Part shown: in pieces, positions 28,285-38,985 of the stretch
Layout of the letters: every line of letters begins with the position of its first letter
Numbering within the stretch: the stretch's first letter is position 1
NCBI RefSeq assembly: GCF_001437435.1
Contig: NZ_JQCB01000007.1
Location: forward strand, 8,254 to 72,253
DNA length: 64,000 nucleotides
Direction: 5' to 3'
DNA from: Furfurilactobacillus siliginis
Lineage (GTDB): Bacteria; Bacillota; Bacilli; Lactobacillales; Lactobacillaceae
Made by a program: the position numbers and the translations under genes
The notes under the pieces: model-generated
The model's database searches: none
Seen by the model: the letters and a program-made list of their open reading frames with translations, nothing else
Told to the model about the DNA's origin: nothing

Positions 28285-28794
28285 CTAATCATTTTGTGAC
28301 ACCGTTACATGGTGTTCTTCACCTGTATGCGCTGCATGAAGCAATTGCCGCATATCACTTTGATATTGCTGATAAAAAGCCGTTGTCGCATTCCCTTTGC
28401 GTAACTTACTAGCATTAGGATCGGTTAGTAAATGTGTGTTCCAGTCAGTGACTAATTGTGCTGTTGCTGGATTGAACAATCCGTCTTCATCTAATTGATC
28501 AAATTCAATATGCTGTAAACGACCAGCAGAATCCACTGTCGCCACCGCCGTGATGTGATAGCCGACTTCGCCATGCGCATCTGCCAGTGTATAGTGCCCT
28601 GGTTTAAACGCCTCTTTAGGTAACACCTTAGCCGCCTTTTCACTCAAACGACGTAGCTTTGATTCATGCGCTTGATGCTCTCGTTCAGCATTAATCGTCG
28701 TGATTGCGGTAGCACCCAACGTAATCGCCGCTAGTAACAGCACCACAGCTCCGGTCAGCACCTTAACGTGGTGTGTTCGCATACTTGTCTTCAC
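28285..28794 (-). CDS. Secreted or membrane-anchored protein, FMN-binding-domain-like
   Basis: A 169-residue protein with a short basic start, one transmembrane or signal helix at about residues 11-32 and an external part. The stretch FKPGHYTLADAHGEVGY followed by VATVDSAGRLQHIEFDQLDEDGLF resembles small extracellular FMN-binding-like proteins, but no Thr flavinylation motif (S/TGAT or similar) is present, so flavin binding is unsupported. It sits between the alpha operon (rplQ) and ecfA1, reading into ecfA1 with a 19-bp gap, so the two are probably cotranscribed. Confidence 0.6.
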   Translation of the reverse strand: MKTSMRTHHVKVLTGAVVLLLAAITLGATAITTINAEREHQAHESKLRRLSEKAAKVLPKEAFKPGHYTLADAHGEVGYHITAVATVDSAGRLQHIEFDQLDEDGLFNPATAQLVTDWNTHLLTDPNASKLRKGNATTAFYQQYQSDMRQLLHAAHTGEEHHVTVSQND

Positions 28795-28885
28795 CTCATT
28801 ATAAAACCTTTAATACCGCACTATTTTAGCGAAAATCCTGTCCTAGTGCAACTTAAGCCCGTTTTCATAAATCTATGTACAAAAA

Positions 28886-28986
28886 AATCACTTAGTACCA
28901 CGGCGCGAGCAATTGCTCATTCAAGCTAGACTGGGCGAACGCGATCGCCATCATCATAACGCTTTATACCATTGGCACTAGTGATT
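28886..28986. repeat. Long inverted repeat downstream of rplQ, possibly T2-related
   Basis: AATCACTTAGTACC (28886-28899) pairs imperfectly with GGCACTAGTGATT (28974-28986) across about 75 nt that holds a palindrome GAGCAATTGCTC (28907-28918) and a hairpin GGCGA/TCGCC (28934-28949). On the minus strand the outer stem runs into a T-run, so it may terminate the alpha operon. The design recalls the T2 element, but primary similarity is slight. Confidence 0.4.
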
Positions 28987-29063
28987 ATTTTGAATATTCA
29001 AATACTAAACCCATCCGTCGATTGATTTAGGGTAGCTATTCGTACTACCGAGAATGCTGATGA

Positions 29064-29447
29064 TTAGTCAACGAATTCCAAGATTACCATCTGTGCGGCA
29101 TCGCCACGACGAGGCATGGTCTTGTACATCCGAGTATAACCACCATTGCGTTCAGCAAAACGAGGTGCTAAGTCATCAAACAACTTTTGCAAAGCAGTTT
29201 GTGCAGTAACCTTGTCGCCATCTTCCTTAACGTCAGCAACGACGTCACGAACGAAAGCAGCAGCTTCACGCCGAGCATGCAAGTCGCCTTGCTTACCCCA
29301 GGTGATCATTTGGTCAGCAGTCTTACGTACTTCCTTGGCACGTGCTTCAGTCGTTTCAATCCGACCGTTAACGATCAAGTTGGTCGTTAAATCGCGTAAC
29401 AAAGCTTTACGTTGAGAACTGGTCCGTTGTAATTTGCGGTAGCTCAT
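29064..29447 (-). CDS. rplQ: Ribosomal protein L17 (bL17)
   Basis: L17, 127 residues, a large-subunit protein near the tunnel exit. Standard [19 protein letters not shown] start and [20 protein letters not shown] end. Last gene of the alpha operon, 30 bp after rpoA; a gap of 269 bp with a long hairpin follows. Confidence 0.98.
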   Translation of the reverse strand: MSYRKLQRTSSQRKALLRDLTTNLIVNGRIETTEARAKEVRKTADQMITWGKQGDLHARREAAAFVRDVVADVKEDGDKVTAQTALQKLFDDLAPRFAERNGGYTRMYKTMPRRGDAAQMVILEFVD

Positions 29448-29477
29448 GTTTAAACCTCCTTTGGTAGGTAAGTCTGA

Positions 29478-30422
29478 CTAGTCTTCCTGTTTCAAGGACA
29501 AACCTAAGCCAGCTAATTTTGCCTTAACTTCTTCAAGTGACTTACGACCAAGGTTACGTACCTTCATCATGTCAGCTTCTGTACGATCAGTTAACTCTTG
29601 CACCGTGTTGATACCAGCACGTTTCAAACAGTTATATGAACGAACGGACAGATCTAACTCTTCGATGGTCATTTCGAGCATCTTTTCCTTGTGTGTTTCT
29701 TCTTTCTCGACCATGATTTCAGCATTCTTTGCTGTATCGGTCAAGTCAACAAACATTGCAAGGTGTTCAGTTAGAATCTTCGCAGCAAGACTAATTGCTT
29801 CACTAGGTGTGATTGAACCATCGGTCCAGACATCAAGTGTGAGCTTGTCATAGTCATCGCGTTGACCAACACGGGTATTTTCAACCTGGTAGTTTACACG
29901 TTCGATTGGGGTATAAATGGAATCGATAGGCAATACACCGATTGGCATATCGTCCTGACGAGCTTTATTTTCATCAGCTGAAACGTATCCACGGCCCTTA
30001 TTTGCAGTTAAGTGCATGTGGAAGGTAGCCCCATCTGCAACTGTACAGATATAAAGATCTGGGTTCATGATTTCAACATCAGCGTCTGTTTGAATGTCAC
30101 CAGCGGTAACAATCGCAGGACCCTTAACATCAATATCCATACCCTTTTCTTCATCAGTGGCCATCTTCAAAGAAACCTTTTTCATATTCAAGATGATTTG
30201 CGTAACATCTTCAACGACACCCTCAACAGTTGAGAATTCGTGAAGGACGCCATCGATTTGAATACTAGTGACTGCCGCACCAGGCAATGATGAAAGTAAA
30301 ATCCGCCGCAGCGAGTTCCCTAAGGTCGTGCCGTAGCCACGTTCTAGTGGTTCAACGACGAACTTCCCATAGTTGTTGCTTTCATCGATTTTATGAATGT
30401 TTGGCTTTTCAAATTCGATCAT
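29478..30422 (-). CDS. rpoA: RNA polymerase alpha subunit
   Basis: RpoA, 314 residues, equal in length to the Bacillus protein. The N-terminal dimerisation domain ([22 protein letters not shown]) and C-terminal domain ([19 protein letters not shown]) are both intact. A longer frame starting at TTG seven codons upstream runs through the AAAGGGG ribosome site, so MIEFEKP is chosen as start. Confidence 0.98.
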   Translation of the reverse strand: MIEFEKPNIHKIDESNNYGKFVVEPLERGYGTTLGNSLRRILLSSLPGAAVTSIQIDGVLHEFSTVEGVVEDVTQIILNMKKVSLKMATDEEKGMDIDVKGPAIVTAGDIQTDADVEIMNPDLYICTVADGATFHMHLTANKGRGYVSADENKARQDDMPIGVLPIDSIYTPIERVNYQVENTRVGQRDDYDKLTLDVWTDGSITPSEAISLAAKILTEHLAMFVDLTDTAKNAEIMVEKEETHKEKMLEMTIEELDLSVRSYNCLKRAGINTVQELTDRTEADMMKVRNLGRKSLEEVKAKLAGLGLSLKQED

Positions 30423-30498
30423 TCTTCTGTTTACCCCTTTCAAAACTCGTCTAATTTAATTAATGAACGTTCATCACTCCAATTAGTGATGTCATCAA

Positions 30499-30888
30499 TT
30501 AAACACGACGACGCTTTGGAGGACGAGATCCATTATGTGGTACTGGTGTAACGTCACGGATTGAAGTAACTTCCAGACCGGTAGATTGTAAAGCACGGAT
30601 TGCGGCTTCACGACCTGAACCAGGTCCCTTAACGGCAACTTCAACAGTCTTCATGCCATGATCCATTGAACCCTTAGCAGCTGCTTCAGCAGCCATTTGG
30701 GCAGCAAATGGAGTTGACTTACGACTACCACGGAAACCAAGAGCACCGGCTGAAGACCAAGCAACAGCGTTACCTTGCACGTCCGTAATCATAACTAATG
30801 TGTTGTTAAATGTTGAGTGGATGTGTGCAACACCAGACTCAATGTTCTTTTTAACACGACGCTTACGCGATGTTTTTTTAACTGCCAT
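30499..30888 (-). CDS. rpsK: Ribosomal protein S11 (uS11)
   Basis: S11, 129 residues, part of the small-subunit platform. [18 protein letters not shown] and the C-terminal [13 protein letters not shown] match the family. Between rpsM (28 bp upstream) and rpoA (76 bp downstream). Confidence 0.98.
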   Translation of the reverse strand: MAVKKTSRKRRVKKNIESGVAHIHSTFNNTLVMITDVQGNAVAWSSAGALGFRGSRKSTPFAAQMAAEAAAKGSMDHGMKTVEVAVKGPGSGREAAIRALQSTGLEVTSIRDVTPVPHNGSRPPKRRRV

Positions 30889-30916
30889 GAGAAATGCTAA
30901 CCTCCTTTATCTTAAA

Positions 30917-31282
30917 TTACTTCTTCTTGCCAGCAATTGCTTTAGCTGGGCCTTTGCGAGTCCGAGCGTTGTTCTTCGTGTGTTGTCCACGAACTGGTAA
31001 ACCACGACGGTGACGCATGCCTCGGTATGAACCAATTTCTTGTAAGTTCTTGATGTTCATTGATACTTCACGGCGAAGATCCCCTTCAACCTTGTAGTTA
31101 TCAACAATTGCACGAATCTTGTCTTCGTCTTCAGGAGCTAAATCCCGAACACGAATGTCTTCGCTAACACCTGCTTCAGCCAAAATCTTTTGTGCTGAAG
31201 TATTACCGATTCCGAAAATGTAAGTTAACCCAATCACGATCCGTTTGTCACGTGGTAAGTCAATACCTGCAATACGAGCCAT
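30917..31282 (-). CDS. rpsM: Ribosomal protein S13 (uS13)
   Basis: S13, 121 residues, at the subunit interface of the head. [15 protein letters not shown] start and [20 protein letters not shown] are diagnostic. It lies 25 bp after rpmJ. Confidence 0.98.
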   Translation of the reverse strand: MARIAGIDLPRDKRIVIGLTYIFGIGNTSAQKILAEAGVSEDIRVRDLAPEDEDKIRAIVDNYKVEGDLRREVSMNIKNLQEIGSYRGMRHRRGLPVRGQHTKNNARTRKGPAKAIAGKKK

Positions 31283-31307
31283 AACAATTACCTCCTTTTA
31301 TTTAGAA

Positions 31308-31427
31308 TTATTTACCTTGCCGTTGTTTGTGCTTAGGGTTAGCTGAACAAATCACCATAACCCGACCGTTACGTTTGATAACGCGACAGTGTTCACACAT
31401 AGGCTTAACTGATGGTCTTACTTTCAT
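31308..31427 (-). CDS. rpmJ: Ribosomal protein L36 (bL36), zinc-binding form
   Basis: A 39-residue protein starting [14 protein letters not shown] and ending [10 protein letters not shown]. The four zinc ligands of the C+ form are present (C11, C14, C27, H33 by my count). A TCCTCC complement (GGAGG) lies eight bases before the ATG. Located between infA (29 bp) and rpsM (25 bp). Confidence 0.97.
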   Translation of the reverse strand: MKVRPSVKPMCEHCRVIKRNGRVMVICSANPKHKQRQGK

Positions 31428-31456
31428 GATTTTCCTCCAAAATTATGAGGCTGCGG

Positions 31457-31672
31457 TTACTTGAAACGGTACGTAATCCGACCCTTAGTTAAGTCATACG
31501 GTGACATTTCAACCGTGACTTTATCCCCAGGCAAAATTCGGATGTAGTGCATCCGGATCTTACCAGAGACATGGGCTAAGATTTCGTGACCATTTTCAAG
31601 TTCTACCTTAAACATTGCATTAGGCAATGTTTCTTTGACAGTACCTTCGATTTCGATTACATCGCTTGCCAA
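31457..31672 (-). CDS. infA: Translation initiation factor IF-1
   Basis: IF-1, 71 residues, an S1-type OB-fold protein occupying the ribosomal A site at initiation. [23 protein letters not shown] is typical. The start is TTG, nine bases after GGGGAGG. It heads a second transcription segment of the ribosomal block: a terminator-like hairpin and then a promoter lie in the 166-bp gap behind adk. Confidence 0.97.
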   Translation of the reverse strand: MASDVIEIEGTVKETLPNAMFKVELENGHEILAHVSGKIRMHYIRILPGDKVTVEMSPYDLTKGRITYRFK

Positions 31673-31695
31673 GCAGAGTTCCTCCCCTGAATTGA

Positions 31696-31724
31696 ATTTG
31701 ATTCTCTAAATACGGTGGCGTCAA
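31696..31724 (-). promoter_or_regulatory. Possible infA / alpha-operon promoter
   Basis: TTGACG, 17 bp, TCAAAT on the minus strand, just after the hairpin at 31731-31755 and upstream of infA. The -35 matches at five of six positions, the -10 at four. Confidence 0.5.
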
Positions 31725-31730
31725 ATGACG

Positions 31731-31755
31731 GAAAAAACGGCGAAAACAGCCGTTT
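31731..31755 (-). terminator. Terminator-like hairpin between adk and infA
   Basis: On the minus strand AAACGGC pairs with GCCGTTT around a seven-base loop and is followed by TTTTTT and CC. It lies inside what is usually one continuous ribosomal block and may attenuate read-through from the spc genes. Confidence 0.65.
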
Positions 31756-31838
31756 CCACCCTTTTTACACAATCTCTTGCGTAAACCATACCAAGAGAGC
31801 TTATCACAATCTTAAGGGTACCACAAGCACTTGACCTG

Positions 31839-32504
31839 TTAGTTGTTCACTGACTGCAGAACATTAGCGACATCTTTGAAGACATCATCAATGTTTCGCT
31901 CACCGTTAATGGTGTGTAAAACAGTTTGCTTCTCATAGTAATCAACAAGTGGCGTGTTCATCTTAATGTTCACAGCCAAACGATTCTTAACCGTTTCCGG
32001 TTTGTCGTCGTCCCGTTGGTAGAAATCGTGTGACCCACAAACATCACAAGTTCCTTCAACCTTAGTTGGGTTACTAATCCGGTTGTAGGTTGCCCCACAA
32101 ACTCGGCAAATGAAGCGCGCTGACAAACGATCGACCAAAACGTCAGGGTTAACATCGATGTTAATCACTGCGTCAACATGGCGATTCGAATCTGCCAACA
32201 TTTGATCCAAAGCAGCTGCTTGGTCAAGATTACGTGGATAACCATCCAACATGAATCCATTTTCCAAAACGTCTGCTTGACTCAAACGATCTTTAACAAT
32301 ACCGTTCGTTACTTCATCAGGCACAAGTTCACCTTTATCAATGTAGGCTTTGGCTGCAAGACCCATTTCAGTCTCGCTGGCCATTGCTTCCCGAAAAATA
32401 TCACCTGTCGAAATATGTGGCACCTGATATTGTTCGTCGATCTTTTGTGCTTGCGTGCCTTTACCGGCACCAGGCAAGCCCATTAAGATTAAATTGAAAG
32501 CCAT
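31839..32504 (-). CDS. adk: Adenylate kinase
   Basis: A 221-residue adenylate kinase with the P-loop [10 protein letters not shown] and a long LID domain carrying four cysteines (CRVCG and CDVCG), the zinc-binding type seen in many Gram-positive bacteria. It follows secY by two bases, the standard position in the spc operon. Confidence 0.97.
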   Translation of the reverse strand: MAFNLILMGLPGAGKGTQAQKIDEQYQVPHISTGDIFREAMASETEMGLAAKAYIDKGELVPDEVTNGIVKDRLSQADVLENGFMLDGYPRNLDQAAALDQMLADSNRHVDAVINIDVNPDVLVDRLSARFICRVCGATYNRISNPTKVEGTCDVCGSHDFYQRDDDKPETVKNRLAVNIKMNTPLVDYYEKQTVLHTINGERNIDDVFKDVANVLQSVNN

Positions 32505-32506
32505 GA

Positions 32507-33847
32507 TTAATCCTCCTGTTTTTCTGCTTCTTCATGTTCATTTAGCTGATCGTCAGCGATGAAACCAACATATTGTCGTTTCATCATTAATCCATCTAGT
32601 TGACGGATAATGTCGATAGCCACACCAACGATGATTAGTAGTGATGTCCCACCTAAACCGATGGATTCATCCAGTCCCCAGATATCACTGGCAAGCAGTG
32701 GAATCAAAGCGACCAAACCAAGGAACAATGATCCAACCGTACTGAGTCGCATCAACAGACGCGAAACAAACTCTTGGGTATCGTGGCCTGGCCAAACACT
32801 TGGAATGTAACTACCTTGTTTTTGTAGATTCTCCGACAGTTTCTCAGGATTAACCTGAACAAACGCATAGAAGAATGTGAACAAGACAATCAGAACTGTG
32901 TATAAAACAGCCCCTTCAGTTGTCTGCATGTTAAAGATCTTAGACATTACTTGATACCAACCATCATCACCATGCGTTTTTTGGAACGCCAACAAAATAG
33001 TTTGTGGCGTTGAAATTAACGAACTAGCGAAGATAACTGGAATCACACCTGCAACGTTGACCTTTAATGGTAGATAACTACCTGAGCCAGACGTTGTGGC
33101 ACGACGGGTATATTGAATGGGAATGCGCCTTTCGGCTTGTTGAACCCATGTAACGAAGATGATGATGATGATAACTAAGATCAACACCGCCGCTACAAAC
33201 AATACACCTTGCCAGATTTGACCTTTGGCAGCGTTAGAAACGTTCTCTTGCCATAATTGCTGAAGACCCACAGGGGTTCTCGCAACAATTCCGGCGAAGA
33301 TTAACATTGAAACCCCATTTCCAAGACCACGTTGTGTGATCATGTCACCGAGCCATGTTGCAAACATGGTTCCGGCAGTTAACAGGACACCAATCATAAT
33401 GAACGTTTGTGCATTCGGTGTTTTAACCAAGTGCATTTGTCCTAACGCATTGAACCCAGCAGTGATCCCGATAGACTGAACAAATGCTAAAACAATTGTT
33501 AAGTACCGAGTTGCTTGATTCAACTTCCGCCGACCTACATCACCTTGTTTACTCCACTCAACAAAACGTGGCACGATGTCCATTTGGAGCAATTGCACCA
33601 CGATCTGTGCAGTAACAAAGGGTGAGACCCCCATTGCAAATAGGGAGTAGTTTGTTAAGCCACCACCAGAAAAGATGTTCAATACATTAACAAGCCCGGA
33701 GCTCGCCACTGCTTGTAAAGCACGTGCATTCACTCCGGGAACGGTAATGTAACATCCTAATCGGTAAACAACTAAAACAAACAGGGTGAAGAAGATCTTA
33801 TTACGGATTTCACGGCTTTTAAACGCATTTGAAATCGTTGAGATCAA
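32507..33847 (-). CDS. secY: Preprotein translocase subunit SecY
   Basis: SecY, 446 residues with ten membrane helices, forms the protein-export channel. The plug region ([14 protein letters not shown]...LNIFSGGGL) and the loops [18 protein letters not shown] and [23 protein letters not shown] match the family. It is directly adjacent to rplO (no intergenic base). Confidence 0.97.
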   Translation of the reverse strand: MISTISNAFKSREIRNKIFFTLFVLVVYRLGCYITVPGVNARALQAVASSGLVNVLNIFSGGGLTNYSLFAMGVSPFVTAQIVVQLLQMDIVPRFVEWSKQGDVGRRKLNQATRYLTIVLAFVQSIGITAGFNALGQMHLVKTPNAQTFIMIGVLLTAGTMFATWLGDMITQRGLGNGVSMLIFAGIVARTPVGLQQLWQENVSNAAKGQIWQGVLFVAAVLILVIIIIIFVTWVQQAERRIPIQYTRRATTSGSGSYLPLKVNVAGVIPVIFASSLISTPQTILLAFQKTHGDDGWYQVMSKIFNMQTTEGAVLYTVLIVLFTFFYAFVQVNPEKLSENLQKQGSYIPSVWPGHDTQEFVSRLLMRLSTVGSLFLGLVALIPLLASDIWGLDESIGLGGTSLLIIVGVAIDIIRQLDGLMMKRQYVGFIADDQLNEHEEAEKQED

Positions 33848-34282
33848 CTAGATCACCTCAGTCTTACCGCCGGCTGCTTCAATTGCAGCAACTGCTGCGT
33901 TTGAGAATTTGTTTGCGTGAACTGTTAACTTCTTGGTAACGTCACCGTTTCCAAGAATCTTAACGCCACTCTTTTCATTCTTAACTAAACCTGCTTCAAC
34001 TAAGGCTGTTGGCGTTACGTCAGCACCGTCATCAAACTTGTTTAGTGAAGCTAAGTTCACAATGGCGAATTCCTTGCGGTTAATGTTAGTAAAACCACGT
34101 TTAGGAATACGACGGTACAGAGGCATTTGGCCCCCTTCAAAACCGACACGTGTCTTACTACGGGCTTTTTGACCCTTTTGTCCACGACCGGAAGTCTTAC
34201 CGTTACCGGCTGACACACCGCGTCCACGACGCATGCGTTCTTTACGAGAACCTTCGCTTGGTTGTAATTCGTTCAACTTCAT
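33848..34282 (-). CDS. rplO: Ribosomal protein L15 (uL15)
   Basis: L15, 144 residues, with the basic glycine-rich N-terminal extension [20 protein letters not shown] that threads into 23S rRNA. Located between rpmD (32 bp upstream) and secY. Confidence 0.98.
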   Translation of the reverse strand: MKLNELQPSEGSRKERMRRGRGVSAGNGKTSGRGQKGQKARSKTRVGFEGGQMPLYRRIPKRGFTNINRKEFAIVNLASLNKFDDGADVTPTALVEAGLVKNEKSGVKILGNGDVTKKLTVHANKFSNAAVAAIEAAGGKTEVI

Positions 34283-34314
34283 TGGGTTGGCACCTCCTTA
34301 CGCGAGAAATAATG

Positions 34315-34500
34315 TTACTTAACTTCTTCAACAGTTACTAAGTGCGCAATCTTCATGATTGCACCGCGAGTTGCTTCGTTGTTAGGACGGACAACAGAAC
34401 TGTTGACACGACCTAAGCCTAAGCTATACGCAACGTTACGAACCTTTGGCTTCTGGTGAACGGCACTTTTCACTAAAGTAATCTTGACTTGTTCAGCCAT
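34315..34500 (-). CDS. rpmD: Ribosomal protein L30 (uL30)
   Basis: L30, 61 residues, the short bacterial form. [25 protein letters not shown] then [12 protein letters not shown] are characteristic. Follows rpsE by 13 bp. Confidence 0.97.
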   Translation of the reverse strand: MAEQVKITLVKSAVHQKPKVRNVAYSLGLGRVNSSVVRPNNEATRGAIMKIAHLVTVEEVK

Positions 34501-34513
34501 GAGTTTCGTCCTC

Positions 34514-35014
34514 CTATTCAGCTAAGTGTTCGACAGATACGCCACGTAATGCAGCAACATCTTCGGCACGTTTCAAGTCCTTAAGTCCTTCAAAGGTGGC
34601 ACGCACAACGTTAACCGGTGTGCTTTCACCAAGAGACTTACTTGTCACATCAGCAACACCGGCCAATTCCATAACGGCACGGACGGCACCACCTGCGGCA
34701 ACCCCAGAACCTTCAACGGCTGGCTTCAACATAACCTTAGAACCTGAGTAAATCCCCAGAACTTCGTGAGGTAATGTTGATCCAACAGTTGGCACCTTGA
34801 TCAAATTCTTGTGAGCTGCTTCCACAGCCTTACGAATTGCTTCAGGCACTTCCTGCGCTTTACCAGTACCAAAGCCGACGTGACCATTGTGGTCACCAAC
34901 AACAACTAAGGCAGCAAACCGAAGACGACGACCACCCTTAACAACCTTGGTAATACGGTTGATTGAAACGACGTTATCTTCTAAATCTAACTTACTTGGG
35001 TCGATAAAAGCCAT
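34514..35014 (-). CDS. rpsE: Ribosomal protein S5 (uS5)
   Basis: S5, 166 residues. The N-terminal RNA-binding domain ([22 protein letters not shown]) and C-terminal domain ([18 protein letters not shown]) are complete; the loop where spectinomycin-resistance changes arise (VVKGGRR) is wild type. Confidence 0.98.
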   Translation of the reverse strand: MAFIDPSKLDLEDNVVSINRITKVVKGGRRLRFAALVVVGDHNGHVGFGTGKAQEVPEAIRKAVEAAHKNLIKVPTVGSTLPHEVLGIYSGSKVMLKPAVEGSGVAAGGAVRAVMELAGVADVTSKSLGESTPVNVVRATFEGLKDLKRAEDVAALRGVSVEHLAE

Positions 35015-35032
35015 TTGGTTATTCCTCCTTCT

Positions 35033-35389
35033 CTAGAATTTAAGTCCGTTTTCACGAGCAGATTCAGCTAAAGCTTGAACCCGACCATGATATAAGTAAC
35101 CGCCACGATCGAAGACAACATCAGCAATCTTCTTTTCGTTAGCGCGCTTAGCCACCAATTCACCAACAGAAGCAGCTTTTTCTGTCTTCGTGGTACCCTT
35201 GATGTCTTTGTCTAGTGTCGAGGCACTTGCCAGCGTCACACCCGCTACGTCATCAATTACTTGAGCGTAGATGTTTGAGTTAGAACGGTAAACGTTCAAG
35301 CGTGGGCGCTGCGCAGTACCAGAAATTTTGCCACGTACGCGTGCATGACGACGTTGACGTGTTTTGTTTTTATCTGGTTTCGAAATCAC
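35033..35389 (-). CDS. rplR: Ribosomal protein L18 (uL18)
   Basis: L18, 118 residues, a 5S rRNA binder. Ends in the typical [20 protein letters not shown] segment. Start codon is GTG with GAGGTG upstream. It lies 80 bp after rplF. Confidence 0.97.
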   Translation of the reverse strand: MISKPDKNKTRQRRHARVRGKISGTAQRPRLNVYRSNSNIYAQVIDDVAGVTLASASTLDKDIKGTTKTEKAASVGELVAKRANEKKIADVVFDRGGYLYHGRVQALAESARENGLKF

Positions 35390-35469
35390 AACAATTCACC
35401 TCATATTTTATTCGCAGTGTTAACGTGCGCTGCGACACGATTCGGAAAACTAGTGATAGACGATTAAGC

Positions 35470-36006
35470 CTACTTACCAGTTTTACCTTCCTTACGACGG
35501 ACGATTTCGCCTTCATAGCGAATCCCTTTACCTTTGTAAGGCTCTGGTGGACGGATACCACGGATTTCCGCAGCGTAGTCCCCAACTTGTTGCTTGGAGA
35601 TTCCTGATAAAATCACTGTCGTGTTGTCAGGAACTTCAACAGTTACGCCTTCACGACCGTTAAATTCAACGGGGTTAGAGTAACCAACGCTCATGATGAG
35701 CTTCTTGCCTTGTACTTGGGCACGATACCCAACACCGACAAGCTTCAACGTCTTCTTGAAACCATCCGTAACACCTTCAACCATGTTGGCGAAGTTGGCA
35801 CGTGTAGTCCCATGAATGGCTTTAACCTTATTGTTGTCATTAGGACGGTCAAAAGAAACTTCTGAACCGTCAACTTTCATGGTGATTAAGTTAGAGAACG
35901 TGCGAGTTAATTCACCCTTTGGTCCCTTAACCGTAACATCATTACCGTTTTGCTTAACTTCGACCCCTGCGGGTAAAGTTACAACTTTATAACCAATACG
36001 ACTCAC
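35470..36006 (-). CDS. rplF: Ribosomal protein L6 (uL6)
   Basis: L6, 178 residues, near the factor-binding site. Two related alpha/beta domains and the terminal signature [21 protein letters not shown]-type tail ([12 protein letters not shown]) are present. Follows rpsH by 29 bp. Confidence 0.98.
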   Translation of the reverse strand: MSRIGYKVVTLPAGVEVKQNGNDVTVKGPKGELTRTFSNLITMKVDGSEVSFDRPNDNNKVKAIHGTTRANFANMVEGVTDGFKKTLKLVGVGYRAQVQGKKLIMSVGYSNPVEFNGREGVTVEVPDNTTVILSGISKQQVGDYAAEIRGIRPPEPYKGKGIRYEGEIVRRKEGKTGK

Positions 36007-36035
36007 GATTTACACCTCCTGTCTTAATTTAATGA

Positions 36036-36434
36036 TTACCAAACGTAAGCGAGCACTTCGCCGCCGACGTCTTTTTGACGTGCATCTTTATCGGTGATCA
36101 CACCTTCAGACGTAGAGATGATCGCAATCCCTAAACCGTTCAGAACCTTAGGAACTGAGTCAGCCTTCACGTATGAACGTAAACCAGGCTTTGAGATCCG
36201 CTTTAAGCCGGAAATGACACGTTCGCCATCCTTACCGTACTTAAGGAAAACACGGATGATACCTTGTTTGTCGTCTTCAATGTATTCAACATCGCGAATG
36301 AAACCTTCATTTTTTAAGATTTCAGCAATGTCGCGTTTAATCTTTGATGCAGGTACTTCAACTGAATCATGGCGCACCATGTTGGCGTTCCGGATCCGTG
36401 TCAGAAAATCTGCAATAGGGTCAGTCATAGACAT
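36036..36434 (-). CDS. rpsH: Ribosomal protein S8 (uS8)
   Basis: S8, about 132 residues, a primary 16S rRNA binder. The frame opens further upstream, but AAAGGAGG lies nine bases before the ATG of [10 protein letters not shown], which is the usual start. The C-terminal [24 protein letters not shown] is intact. Confidence 0.97.
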   Translation of the reverse strand: MSMTDPIADFLTRIRNANMVRHDSVEVPASKIKRDIAEILKNEGFIRDVEYIEDDKQGIIRVFLKYGKDGERVISGLKRISKPGLRSYVKADSVPKVLNGLGIAIISTSEGVITDKDARQKDVGGEVLAYVW

Positions 36435-36519
36435 CGATATTTGCCTCCTTTTAGTATCGAGATAAAACAATTAAACGACTTGAAAGGAATCCAAATCGAA
36501 TTTCAGTAAAGACCGAAGC

Positions 36520-36705
36520 CTACCAGCTAGCCTTTGTCATGCCAGGAATTTGACCCTTATGGGCTAAATCACGCATGCACAAACGACATAGATGGAACTT
36601 CCGGTAAACTGAGTGTGGACGTCCACAACGTTCACAACGCGTGTAAGCTTGCGTTGAAAACTTAGCTGGGCGTTGGCTTTTGATCACCATTGATTTCTTT
36701 GCCAT
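36520..36705 (-). CDS. rpsN: Ribosomal protein S14, type Z (zinc-binding, uS14)
   Basis: S14, 61 residues, the short zinc-ribbon form with CERC and CRLC pairs. Located 17 bp after rplE. In some Gram-positive bacteria a zinc-free S14 paralogue replaces it under zinc limitation; none is seen here. Confidence 0.97.
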   Translation of the reverse strand: MAKKSMVIKSQRPAKFSTQAYTRCERCGRPHSVYRKFHLCRLCMRDLAHKGQIPGMTKASW

Positions 36706-36722
36706 GTTTGTGGAACCTCCTT

Positions 36723-37265
36723 TTACTTAGTAAACGGCATCCCGATTTGAGCTAATAGCTCACGGGATTCTTCATCAGTGTTGGCGGTGGTTACGATGAC
36801 AACATCCAAACCACGAACCCGCTTAACATTATCGTAATTGATTTCAGGGAAGATCAGTTGTTCACGAATCCCTAAGGTGTAGTTACCACGTCCGTCAAAG
36901 GAGCGGTTAGAAACACCACGGAAATCACGAACACGTGGTAATGACACATTGATCAACTTGTCTAAAAAGTCATACATCCGTTCACCGCGCAAAGTTACCT
37001 TGGCACCAATGGACATTCCTTCACGAAGACGGAAGCCGGCGATTGATTTCTTGGCTTTTGTGATGACAGGTTTTTGACCTGAGATCAAGCCAAGTTCTTC
37101 AACGGCTTCATCTAAGTTCTTTGAGTTAGTGGTTGCATCACCAACCCCCATATTCAGCACAATCTTGTCGATGTGTGGGGCTTGCATGCTTGAACTGTAG
37201 TTGAATTTTTCAATCAAGGAAGGTTTAATTTCCTTTTCGTATCGTTCTTTCAAACGGTTAGTCAT
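36723..37265 (-). CDS. rplE: Ribosomal protein L5 (uL5)
   Basis: L5, 180 residues, binds 5S rRNA and contacts P-site t[22 protein letters not shown] and [20 protein letters not shown] are characteristic. Follows rplX by 27 bp. Confidence 0.98.
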   Translation of the reverse strand: MTNRLKERYEKEIKPSLIEKFNYSSSMQAPHIDKIVLNMGVGDATTNSKNLDEAVEELGLISGQKPVITKAKKSIAGFRLREGMSIGAKVTLRGERMYDFLDKLINVSLPRVRDFRGVSNRSFDGRGNYTLGIREQLIFPEINYDNVKRVRGLDVVIVTTANTDEESRELLAQIGMPFTK

Positions 37266-37292
37266 TCTAAGATATTCCTCCTTTCCCTAAAA

Positions 37293-37601
37293 TTAAGCGA
37301 TTGTCTTGCCAGATTTCTTAGCAACACGAATCTTCTTGCCGTCTTCAATCTTAAAGCCAACCCGAGTTGGTTCTTTAGTTGAAGGATCGATTAACATCAC
37401 GTTTGAGACGTGGATAGGTGCTTCAACATCAACGACGCCACCTTGTGGGAATTCGTTGTTTGGCTTCTGGTGCTTCTTAACCATGTTGATACCTTCCACG
37501 ACAACGCGGTCTGACTTAGCTAAGGTTTGCTTGATAGCGCCTTCCTTACCCTTGTCCTTACCTGCGATTACGCGAACTTGGTCTCCAGTTTTTAAGAACA
37601 T
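37293..37601 (-). CDS. rplX: Ribosomal protein L24 (uL24)
   Basis: L24, about 102 residues, a KOW-motif assembly initiator ([13 protein letters not shown]). A GTG four codons upstream is part of the AGGAGGTG ribosome site, so the ATG of MFLKTGDQ is taken as start. Confidence 0.96.
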   Translation of the reverse strand: MFLKTGDQVRVIAGKDKGKEGAIKQTLAKSDRVVVEGINMVKKHQKPNNEFPQGGVVDVEAPIHVSNVMLIDPSTKEPTRVGFKIEDGKKIRVAKKSGKTIA

Positions 37602-37650
37602 TCTGCTGTGCACCTCCTGTTCAACTTATGCATTCAGCTTAATTAATTGA

Positions 37651-38019
37651 TTACAGTACTTCAGGTGCCAGTGAAACGATTCGCATGTAGTTGCCTTCAC
37701 GCAGTTCACGAGCAACTGGTCCAAAGATACGCGTGCCTTTAGGGCTCTTGTCATCTCCGATGATGACAGCAGCGTTATCGTCGAACTTGATGTATGAACC
37801 GTCAGTACGGTGCATACCGGAAACAGTCCGGACAATAACAGCCTTCACAACGTCACCCTTTTTTACAACGCCACCTGGTGTTGCTTGTTTAACAGTAGCA
37901 ACGATGATGTCACCGATGTTGGCTGATTTACGAGTAGAACCGCCAAGAATCTTGATGGTCAAGATTTCACGGGCTCCTGAGTTATCAGCAACTTTTAAAC
38001 GACTTTCTTGTTGAATCAC
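37651..38019 (-). CDS. rplN: Ribosomal protein L14 (uL14)
   Basis: L14, 122 residues, starting [18 protein letters not shown] as in nearly all bacteria; at the subunit interface. It lies 47 bp after rpsQ. Confidence 0.98.
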   Translation of the reverse strand: MIQQESRLKVADNSGAREILTIKILGGSTRKSANIGDIIVATVKQATPGGVVKKGDVVKAVIVRTVSGMHRTDGSYIKFDDNAAVIIGDDKSPKGTRIFGPVARELREGNYMRIVSLAPEVL

Positions 38020-38066
38020 GGTTATATCCTCCTTCCGCAGCTAATTAGAATACGTAGAAATAGTTA

Positions 38067-38330
38067 TTACAGGATGACTGCCTTTTCAACGATATTCAGT
38101 AGGCGGAAGTGCTTAGTCTTAGATAAAGGCCGAGTTTCCATGATCCGTACGATATCGCCAGTCTTAGCTTCGTTGTTGTCATCTTGCGCAACGAACTTCT
38201 TGGTGTATTTAACCCGCTTACCATAAACAGGGTGCATCTTGTAAGTGTCAATTGCGACGATGATCGTCTTATCACTCTTATCTGAAACCACGTGTCCTTG
38301 GTAAACCTTGCGCGCGTTACGTTCACTCAT
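38067..38330 (-). CDS. rpsQ: Ribosomal protein S17 (uS17)
   Basis: S17, 87 residues, OB-fold 16S rRNA binder: [20 protein letters not shown] and [17 protein letters not shown] are diagnostic. It follows rpmC by 27 bp. Confidence 0.98.
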   Translation of the reverse strand: MSERNARKVYQGHVVSDKSDKTIIVAIDTYKMHPVYGKRVKYTKKFVAQDDNNEAKTGDIVRIMETRPLSKTKHFRLLNIVEKAVIL

Positions 38331-38357
38331 AGGTTAAGTTCTCCTTTCGTATTCTAA

Positions 38358-38558
38358 TTATTTGCTTTGGCTTAATTCTTGTTGACGGAGTGCCGTCTTC
38401 AACCGGGCGATGTTCTTACGAACTTGCTTCAACCGAGCGGTGTTTTCTAATTGACCAGTAGCCAATTGGAAGCGCAGGTTGAATAATTCGTCCTTGTAGC
38501 CCTTTTCTTTTTCAAGCATTTCAGCAGTGGTTAATTTGTTAACATCAGTCATTTTCAT
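38358..38558 (-). CDS. rpmC: Ribosomal protein L29 (uL29)
   Basis: L29, 66 residues, two helices beside the exit tunnel ([32 protein letters not shown] is the family pattern; only its core [13 protein letters not shown] need be noted). Follows rplP by two bases. Confidence 0.96.
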   Translation of the reverse strand: MKMTDVNKLTTAEMLEKEKGYKDELFNLRFQLATGQLENTARLKQVRKNIARLKTALRQQELSQSK

Positions 38559-38560
38559 AA

Positions 38561-38983
38561 TTATTCGCCACCTACTTCTTCACGTCCGATGATTTTCGTC
38601 TTAACGGGCAGTTTGTGGCTAGCTAAACGTAATGCTTCGTGCGCAACGGCTTCTGAAACACCGCCAACTTCGAACATTACCTTGCCGCGCTTAACTGGGG
38701 ATACCCAACCTTCAGGTGCCCCTTTCCCGTTACCCATACGAACACCGACACCCTTTGAGGTGTAGGACTTATGAGGGAAAATCTTAATCCAAACCTTACC
38801 ACCACGCTTCATGTAACGGTTCATAGCAATACGAGCCGCTTCAATCTGGCGGTTAGAAACCCATGATGAAGTTTGAGCCTGAAGACCATATTCGCCGAAA
38901 GCGACAGTCTTACCACCCTTGGCTTCACCACGCATGTGACCGCGGAATTCCCGACGGTGCTTTACACGTTTAGGTACCAGCAT
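38561..38983 (-). CDS. rplP: Ribosomal protein L16 (uL16)
   Basis: L16, 140 residues, lines the A-site tRNA path. [15 protein letters not shown] start and the [19 protein letters not shown] segment are typical. Follows rpsC by two bases; tightly coupled. Confidence 0.98.
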   Translation of the reverse strand: MLVPKRVKHRREFRGHMRGEAKGGKTVAFGEYGLQAQTSSWVSNRQIEAARIAMNRYMKRGGKVWIKIFPHKSYTSKGVGVRMGNGKGAPEGWVSPVKRGKVMFEVGGVSEAVAHEALRLASHKLPVKTKIIGREEVGGE

Positions 38984-38985
38984 GA

